Positions 58,538 to 64,000 of a DNA stretch of 64,000 nt are shown in pieces. The stretch is from WTGJ01 sp965237765 (GTDB lineage: Bacteria > Chloroflexota > Anaerolineae > Aggregatilineales > Phototrophicaceae), in the NCBI GenBank assembly GCA_965237765.1, contig OZ250157.1, positions 310,001 to 374,000 of the forward strand, written 5' to 3'. The notes beneath the pieces were generated by a model, which saw only the letters and a program-made list of their open reading frames with translations, did not search any database and was not told the DNA's origin. Every line of letters begins with the position of its first letter. Position 1 is the first letter of the stretch. A program made the position numbers and the translations under genes.

Positions 58538-61147
58538 ATGGCACACAGCAGTTGGCTCTCACGGTGGGTTTGTGGCTTTGGCGCTTTAATCGCGCTGATG
58601 CTTTGCCTAGCGCCGTTCACGCCGCGCGCCGCTGCCCAGAGCATCGCGCTGATCGAGCTGAGCATGGACGCGGCGGGTATCGGTTACGATGGCTATTACC
58701 GCGCCGGGCAATGGCTGCCGCTCCAGGTGCGCATCAGCAATCATAGCGAGACAGCCATCCGAGCCTCGCTCGTCATCCGCCCGCAGACTTCGCCCGAATC
58801 CGTCGCCAATACCTTCAGCGCGCCCGTTTACCTCTCGCCGGATGCAGGCAGCCGCATCAACGTAACGCTATACATTCAGCCACTGGCGCGCGCGCGCCTC
58901 TTGCGGCTCGAGCTGTTGGATGGCGATGGCCGCGTCCTCGCCCAGCAGAATTTCCGCCTGCAACTCGTGCCACCGACCGATCACCTGTATATGGTGATCA
59001 GCGATACGAGCTCGCCGGCGCCGCTGGATCTGAGCGCGGTTCGCAACGGCGCTGCCCGCGTCCTGCAAGGCGCCTGGGGCGTAGGGCAGCTACCCGAGCG
59101 CGCCGCCGCCCTCGATGGCATCGACCTATTTCTCATCAGCAACGCCGATACAGGTGGGCTGAATGCTGCGCAACGCGGCGCACTTTCCGCCTGGGTAGCC
59201 GCCGGCGGGCACCTCATCGCTACTGGCGGCAGCACGGCCGCCCGCACGACGCGAACCGCCGCTGGCCTCGCTGAATTGCTGCCCCTGCGCCCCAGCGGTG
59301 TGCGCGATATTGACGACCTCACGGAGCTGGCGCGCTTCCTGGGTGACAAAACGAGCCTGCGCGCCCAAACCTCGATTGCCACTGGCGAAATCCACCCGAT
59401 GGCGCGTGTCCTATTGAGGCATGAGGGTGGCGACCCGCTCATCACACAACGAGATTATGGCGATGGCCTGGTCAGCTATTTCAGCGCCGACCCGCTGGCC
59501 ACGCCGCTGAGCCACTGGCCCGGCATCGGCGAGCTGTGGTTCACCCTCGCCCTCAGCGCCAACCCCACGCCGGGCTGGGCCACTGGTTGGCTGGATTGGG
59601 AAGACGCCGCCCTCGCCACCGAAATCATGCCGGGCACGGATCTGCTGCCCAATTCCATCTCATTGGTGGGCTTCCTCGCGCTCTATATTATCGTTGTCGG
59701 CCCGCTGAATTATGCGTTGTTGAGCATTTTGCGGCGGCGCGAATGGGCCTGGGTGAGCATCCCCACCTTCATCCTGGTCTTCGCGGCAGGGGCCTGGGCG
59801 CTCGGGCAGCAGCTGCGCGGCACCCAAGTTACGCTGAACCGCATCGCCATCGTGCGCGCCTGGCCCGAGGTAGGCGTCGCGCGCGCGGATCAGCTGCTCG
59901 GCTTGCTCTCGCCGCGCCGCGATCACCTCACCCTCGACGTCGCGTCCGCCACCCTCATCAGCGCACCGCCACTAAGTGAAGATGACAGCGCCCTGAGCCT
60001 GCGAAGCGACGCCCTGCTGAATATCGAGCAGACCGGCGATTTCCGCGCCGCCGATTTTGGCGTGGACGCCAGCCTGGTCAGCCATTTCGTCCTGAGCGGC
60101 GCGGCGCCCGTCCCGGCCCTGAGCGGCGAGGCGACGCTCCGCTTCGCCGCCGACGGTCGAGCTCAGACGCTGCAGGGCACCGTGCGCAACCTGAGCGAAG
60201 AAACCCTTCAGGAGCCGGTGTTGCTCTTCCGCAATGCCTTTCTGCCGCTGGAGGAGCCGCTCCTGCCCGGCGAGAACCGCGAATTCACGCTCGAATTGCC
60301 GAACTTCTATGAGCCGCGCCAGCCTGGCGGAGCGGCCGCACCTTCGAGCCTGGTCCATACCCCCGCCCTGCGCGACGAATTCAACTCTCGCGGCCTAACG
60401 CGCGTGCTCACCTCTGGCGAAACGAGCGCGCGCGAATTATTGGGTAGCGAATATGCCGCCAGCCGCAACCGCCAGAATTACGCGGGCGCAACGGACGATT
60501 GGCAACGCGCCCTGCGCCGCCGGTTGCTGCTCGATGCGGCCATCAATGACCACTCCAAGGCCCCCGGCCGCGGCAATCGCCTGTATTTAGCTGGCTGGAA
60601 TGGGACCGTAGTCGATGAATTGGATCTGATCGGTGCCGAGTATAACGCGTTAGCGGAAACGCTCTACCTCGTCGCCCTGCCCGTCGAATTCGAACGCCCG
60701 AGCGCAAAGGTGCATATCACCGCCGAGCAATTCACCTGGCACGTGCCCTATACCACCGTCGCCGACATCGGTCCGCAACGTTTCACTTTACGCCCGGAAG
60801 ACGAATTTGTGTTCGAGTACATCCCTTTGCCCGAGGCGCGCCTGGCCCGCATCGACGCCATCCATTTCGCCGTGCGCGTCCCCAATTCGATCATCTATAA
60901 CCTCGATCTGCAGATTTGGGATTGGCGGCGCGAAGACTGGGACGCCTACGATGTGGATGTGGGGCCAACAGCAGAAGCGACAGTCATCCGTGAGGGCCCG
61001 GAACGTTACCTGGGGCCCTTGGGGCGCGTTCGGCTGCGGTTGGCGCGCGAAGAGGGCGGTGGCTTCCTCAATCTGAACATGCTGGGCGTAGAATTTGAAG
61101 GGCGATACGCGTCTGAAGATATGGCAGCCCGCCGCGGCGCATCTTAA
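58538..61147 (+). CDS. Large secreted/membrane-anchored protein of unknown function with a GATase-like domain
   Basis: The 869-residue protein has a signal peptide (about 1-35). Regions resembling a beta domain (GYYRAGQWLPLQVRISNHSE) precede a class-I-amidotransferase-like region (LFLISNADTGGLNAAQRGALSAWVAAGG). Two membrane segments lie at about 385-430 (LYIIVVGPLNYALLSIL and WVSIPTFILVFAAGAWAL). Long beta-rich outer parts follow. No enzyme motif is seen. It is co-transcribed with an ABC-2 exporter and a further membrane protein, so a role with that exporter is likely. ATG 58538 is used; TTG 58481 is also open. Confidence 0.65.
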   Translation: MAHSSWLSRWVCGFGALIALMLCLAPFTPRAAAQSIALIELSMDAAGIGYDGYYRAGQWLPLQVRISNHSETAIRASLVIRPQTSPESVANTFSAPVYLSPDAGSRINVTLYIQPLARARLLRLELLDGDGRVLAQQNFRLQLVPPTDHLYMVISDTSSPAPLDLSAVRNGAARVLQGAWGVGQLPERAAALDGIDLFLISNADTGGLNAAQRGALSAWVAAGGHLIATGGSTAARTTRTAAGLAELLPLRPSGVRDIDDLTELARFLGDKTSLRAQTSIATGEIHPMARVLLRHEGGDPLITQRDYGDGLVSYFSADPLATPLSHWPGIGELWFTLALSANPTPGWATGWLDWEDAALATEIMPGTDLLPNSISLVGFLALYIIVVGPLNYALLSILRRREWAWVSIPTFILVFAAGAWALGQQLRGTQVTLNRIAIVRAWPEVGVARADQLLGLLSPRRDHLTLDVASATLISAPPLSEDDSALSLRSDALLNIEQTGDFRAADFGVDASLVSHFVLSGAAPVPALSGEATLRFAADGRAQTLQGTVRNLSEETLQEPVLLFRNAFLPLEEPLLPGENREFTLELPNFYEPRQPGGAAAPSSLVHTPALRDEFNSRGLTRVLTSGETSARELLGSEYAASRNRQNYAGATDDWQRALRRRLLLDAAINDHSKAPGRGNRLYLAGWNGTVVDELDLIGAEYNALAETLYLVALPVEFERPSAKVHITAEQFTWHVPYTTVADIGPQRFTLRPEDEFVFEYIPLPEARLARIDAIHFAVRVPNSIIYNLDLQIWDWRREDWDAYDVDVGPTAEATVIREGPERYLGPLGRVRLRLAREEGGGFLNLNMLGVEFEGRYASEDMAARRGAS

Positions 61148-61157
61148 GGATAAGCGC

Positions 61158-62117
61158 ATGGAAGCGAGCATCATCCAATCGACCGGCCTCAGCAAGCGCT
61201 ACGGCAAATTCACTGCCGTAGATGACCTCTCGCTCGAAGTGCCCGCGGGATCGATCTACGGCTTCGTCGGCCCCAACGGCGCCGGCAAAACGACGACGAT
61301 GCGCATGTTGACCACCCTCAGCCGCCCCTCCGAGGGCGAAGCCTGGGTGGCGGGTCAATCGATTCATCATAACCGCCGCGAAGTGCGCCGCGCCATCGGC
61401 TATATGCCGGACGAATTCGGCGTCTACGACGACCTGCGCGTCTGGGAATATCTCGATTTCTTCGCCGCCTGTTATGACATCCCGGAATCAGAACGCCGCC
61501 CGCTCGTCAGTGATCTGCTCGAGCTGGTGGACCTGGCGCACCGCCGCGAAGACATGGTCGACCAGTTGAGCCGCGGCATGAAGCAACGCCTCTCCCTCGC
61601 TCGCACGCTCGCCCACGACCCGAAGGTGCTCATCCTGGACGAGCCAGCTTCAGGTCTGGATCCGCGCGCGCGCGTCGAAGTTCGCGAGTTGCTGGTTACC
61701 CTGGCCAGCATGGGCAAGACGGTCTTCTTCTCCACGCATATCCTCGCAGACGTGAGCGAGATCTGCAGCCACATCGGCATCATCGAGGCGGGCAAGATGA
61801 TCATCCAGGGCAGCATGAGTGAAATCCGAGCCGAATTGATGGCCAATCGCGAAATCATCATCACGCTGGCCGACGCGGAAACAGCCAGCCGCGCCCATGG
61901 CATCCTCCGCAGCGCGCCGACCGTGCTGGATGCGGAAATTATGAACCCACGCGGCGGCCGCCACCAGCTGCTCGTGAAATCTGACGGTGACGACGCGGCA
62001 GTAGGCGCCTTGAATCAACGCCTAGTCACCGCCGACATCCTCGTGCTCGGCTTCGCGGAGGAAACGCGCAACCTAGAGACGATGTTCATGCGCATCACCA
62101 AGGGTATCGTAACGTGA
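61158..62117 (+). CDS. ABC transporter ATP-binding protein (ABC-2 type)
   Basis: A 319-residue ABC ATPase. Walker A is GPNGAGKTTTMRML, the signature is LSRGMKQRLSLARTL, Walker B is VLILDEPASGLDPR and the switch is STHIL. The C-terminal about 90 residues are the usual DrrA/NatA-type extension. It drives an exporter whose permease is the next gene, which overlaps it by four bases (GTGA). AAGGA precedes ATG 61158. Confidence 0.92.
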   Translation: MEASIIQSTGLSKRYGKFTAVDDLSLEVPAGSIYGFVGPNGAGKTTTMRMLTTLSRPSEGEAWVAGQSIHHNRREVRRAIGYMPDEFGVYDDLRVWEYLDFFAACYDIPESERRPLVSDLLELVDLAHRREDMVDQLSRGMKQRLSLARTLAHDPKVLILDEPASGLDPRARVEVRELLVTLASMGKTVFFSTHILADVSEICSHIGIIEAGKMIIQGSMSEIRAELMANREIIITLADAETASRAHGILRSAPTVLDAEIMNPRGGRHQLLVKSDGDDAAVGALNQRLVTADILVLGFAEETRNLETMFMRITKGIVT

Positions 62118-63436
62118 ACGACGCGATTGCGGCCGAGCCTGCGGTGGCGGCAAAAATGCTGGGGGCAAGCGGGCGTCTGCGCCTCGCAGGTTTCTTGCAA
62201 AGGGCCGTCTTCGCGCAAACGCTGGCCATCGCGCTGCCTTTATTGCTCGTTCTCGTCAGCGTCCTGGGTATCGCGGATGGCCTCGGTTTTCAAGAGAGAA
62301 TATTGCTGCGGGCCGGGCGGATTTCGGTTAGCGAAACGGCCATGCTCGCCTTAATACTGGCGCTCGTAAATGGCTGCGCGCTCATGCTGTTGCTGGTTGG
62401 CGCCCTGGCCCGGGAATGGTGGTTGCTGCCAGTCGGATTGCTCACGTTCATAGGCAACCTGGCCTTGTTGCTGCTCTGGCAACATCTCGCCAGCCTGCTC
62501 CCGCTGGGCATCATCCTGCGTTCGGCCTTCTTGTCGCGTGGTGAGCTGCGCCATTTGCGGATCAACCCCGTCATGCGCAAGGAATTGCGCGCGCGTATGC
62601 GGGGCATCCGCGCCTTCGTCGTACTGACCATCTACCTGGCGCTGATGAGCAGCGTGGCCATTCTCCTTTACCTGATCTTCGTGCCCGAGGTGCAGGCGAC
62701 CGGTTCGGTGGCCATCGGCAGCATCGGGCGCGATCTATTCCGTGGGATGGTGGCGCTGGAGTTGCTTCTCATCATCTTCATCGCGCCCGCCTTCACCGCT
62801 GGCTCCATCACAGGCGAGCGTGATGGCAATACCTACGATCTGTTGCGCATGACTATAATCCCCTCGCCCGCCTTCATCATCGGCAAGTTGGAATCAGCGC
62901 TCAGCTATATTTTGTTGTTGATGCTAGCGACGGCGCCGCTGCTCGCCCTGGCCTTCCTCTTCGGCGGGGTGAGCCAGCTGGAGCTCGCGCTCTCATTCGA
63001 GTTGGTCGTGGTGACGGCGTTGCTCTTCGGCGCGTTGGGGATGTATTATTCCGCCGGCGCTGATCGCACCCTGGTCGCCAGCGCGCGCGCTTACCTGACA
63101 GCCCTCGCCATCCTCTTCGGCGTGCCGTTATTGACCCTGCTGCTGCTCACCATCATCGAGAGCGTCGTGGGCAGCACGACCTCGCCGCTCTTCGAGGGTC
63201 TGCTCCTTTATACCCGCGATGTGCTGGACAGCCTCAACCCCTTCCTGGCGGCATTGAGCACGCAGCAAAACTTGGTGCGTGAGGGGATGCTGACCTTCGG
63301 CGAAGAGATTCTCGCCAGCAACGGCGCTCGCATCCCTACCGTCGCACCCTGGATCAGCTATACCATCTTCTACCTCCTCGCCACAGGCGCACTGGTGGTC
63401 CTGACCATCCGCCGCTTGCGTTACGAGCTGGATTGA
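62114..63436 (+). CDS. ABC-2 type transporter permease
   Basis: A 440-residue protein with about 10 to 12 hydrophobic segments. NPVMRKELRARMRGIRAFVVLTIYLALMS resembles the cytoplasmic coupling helix of gliding/ABC-2 permeases, and ITGERDGNTYDLLRMTIIPSPAFIIGKL is the related second motif. It is the membrane half of the exporter with the preceding ATPase. The start is GTG 62114. Substrate unknown. Confidence 0.85.
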   Translation: MNDAIAAEPAVAAKMLGASGRLRLAGFLQRAVFAQTLAIALPLLLVLVSVLGIADGLGFQERILLRAGRISVSETAMLALILALVNGCALMLLLVGALAREWWLLPVGLLTFIGNLALLLLWQHLASLLPLGIILRSAFLSRGELRHLRINPVMRKELRARMRGIRAFVVLTIYLALMSSVAILLYLIFVPEVQATGSVAIGSIGRDLFRGMVALELLLIIFIAPAFTAGSITGERDGNTYDLLRMTIIPSPAFIIGKLESALSYILLLMLATAPLLALAFLFGGVSQLELALSFELVVVTALLFGALGMYYSAGADRTLVASARAYLTALAILFGVPLLTLLLLTIIESVVGSTTSPLFEGLLLYTRDVLDSLNPFLAALSTQQNLVREGMLTFGEEILASNGARIPTVAPWISYTIFYLLATGALVVLTIRRLRYELD

Positions 63437-63449
63437 GCGGGCAGCGGAC

Positions 63450-64000
63450 ATGACAGTTACCGACGCAGCGCCGGCCGCTCACGCCGAGCTGGGCATGTAC
63501 CTGCGCCGCTGGCAGTTGCGCAGCCAGCTGGGCAGCACCGCGCTCTGGTTGCCGCGCGCGCTCATCCTCGGCACCTGGCTGGCGATCGCGCTGGCGATTG
63601 GCGCGCGCTTGTGGCCCTTGCTCACCCGCGAGGAGCTGACCCTATTGAGCGCCGCCATCCTCTGCGCGCATGCGGTGATCGCCTTGGCCTTACTATGGTT
63701 CTGGCCGCACTCGCCGCTGCGGATTGCCAGAAAATTGGAGCGCGCGCTGGGGTTGCGGGAGCGCCTCTCGACCGCCCTTGAATTGCGCGCCGGCCGGATC
63801 CGCACCAGCGCCCAGCTCGCCGAATACCAAATGCGCGATACGCTGGAACAGGCGGCTGCCGCCTCGCCCACTTCCGCTTTGTCCATCCGACTGGCCGGGA
63901 AGGAGCTGCTCCTCCTCGCCGTTTCGCTCTTCGCGCTGCTGGTGATGATTCTCTTGCCGAACGCGCAAGAAGCCGCGCGCCTCTGGCAGCAGCAGCAGAA
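63450..64000 (+). CDS. Membrane protein, N-terminal part (cut by window edge)
   Basis: ATG 63450 opens a frame that runs 183 codons to the window end without a stop. It has hydrophobic segments at about 33-53, 63-84 and 155-172, and a basic amphipathic stretch ARKLERALGLRERLSTALELRAG. The layout resembles DUF4175-like or ABC-associated membrane proteins, but I cannot name it with confidence. It starts 13 bases after the permease and belongs to the same operon. Confidence 0.55.
   Translation, partial: MTVTDAAPAAHAELGMYLRRWQLRSQLGSTALWLPRALILGTWLAIALAIGARLWPLLTREELTLLSAAILCAHAVIALALLWFWPHSPLRIARKLERALGLRERLSTALELRAGRIRTSAQLAEYQMRDTLEQAAAASPTSALSIRLAGKELLLLAVSLFALLVMILLPNAQEAARLWQQQQ

Noticed and set aside
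1..64000. CRISPR array, phage or insertion sequence
   Set aside because: No regularly spaced short repeats, integrase, transposase or phage structural genes were seen on either strand.

Overview
The window reads as a contiguous piece of a G+C-rich bacterial chromosome, probably Chloroflexota and Anaerolineae-like. That placement is an inference from protein character: DUF2142/GT39-type membrane glycosyltransferases, DUF4342, SpoVS-like, DUF3179 and PPC-repeat secreted proteins, a small SRP RNA, and a yabE-like gene next to rsmA. I see no insertion sequence, integrase, prophage or CRISPR array. Both ends cut genes: a pyruvate dehydrogenase E1-alpha-type gene on the left and a membrane protein on the right.

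Layout. 1-9.7 kb: E1-alpha start, DUF3179 protein, MFS exporter, SRP RNA, 3D-domain cell-wall protein, rsmA, cold-shock protein, M50 protease, GT2 glycosyltransferase, nucleotidyltransferase and murJ. 9.8-14.9 kb: a small membrane protein, a kynureninase-like enzyme, then the hisH-hisA-hisF-hisI run ending in a gene that fuses an Mrr_N-like winged helix to HisE. 15-20.7 kb: DinB-like and YciI-like genes, metG, a formate/nitrite-type channel, kbl-like, and an orphan biotinyl carrier. 20.8-31.7 kb: a PPC-repeat secreted protein, a selenoprotein gene with an in-frame UGA that ordinary ORF calling truncates, a GT-C membrane protein, a D-cysteine desulfhydrase-like gene, rdgB, a cupin, dnaA, an orphan peptide-binding protein, a VOC protein and a SpoVS-like protein. 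31.7-43.9 kb: PHP phosphatase, SH3b lipoprotein, a glycosyltransferase-prmC-prfA operon, then glnS-holB-ppk-MFS. 43.9-50.7 kb: a tandemly duplicated pair of Cys-rich secreted proteins with duplicated promoters, an APH-like kinase, a tandem pair of alpha/beta hydrolases, a 52-residue membrane protein and a zinc phospholipase-like protein. 50.8-64 kb: metal P-type ATPase, tRNA-Lys, 5'-nucleotidase-like protein, nfeD-SPFH pair, folC, MaoC-like hydratase, and an operon of a large membrane-anchored protein with an ABC-2 exporter.

Genes are packed tightly. ATGA, GTGA and TGATG stop/start overlaps are frequent, so translational coupling looks common. Several promoters match the sigma-70 consensus well. 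At two or three genes the -10 box sits where the start codon itself would be +1, so leaderless mRNAs are likely.

The most notable items are the Mrr_N-HisE fusion inside an A+T-rich patch of the his operon, the UGA-containing Rdx/SelW-like selenoprotein with a SECIS-like hairpin, the duplicated Cys-rich secreted pair, a formate/nitrite-type channel with Asn in place of the central His, an MFS gene whose reading frame has no ATG/GTG/TTG start, and a possible leader peptide ahead of hisH. All calls rest on reading the sequence and recalled family features. No database search was run.
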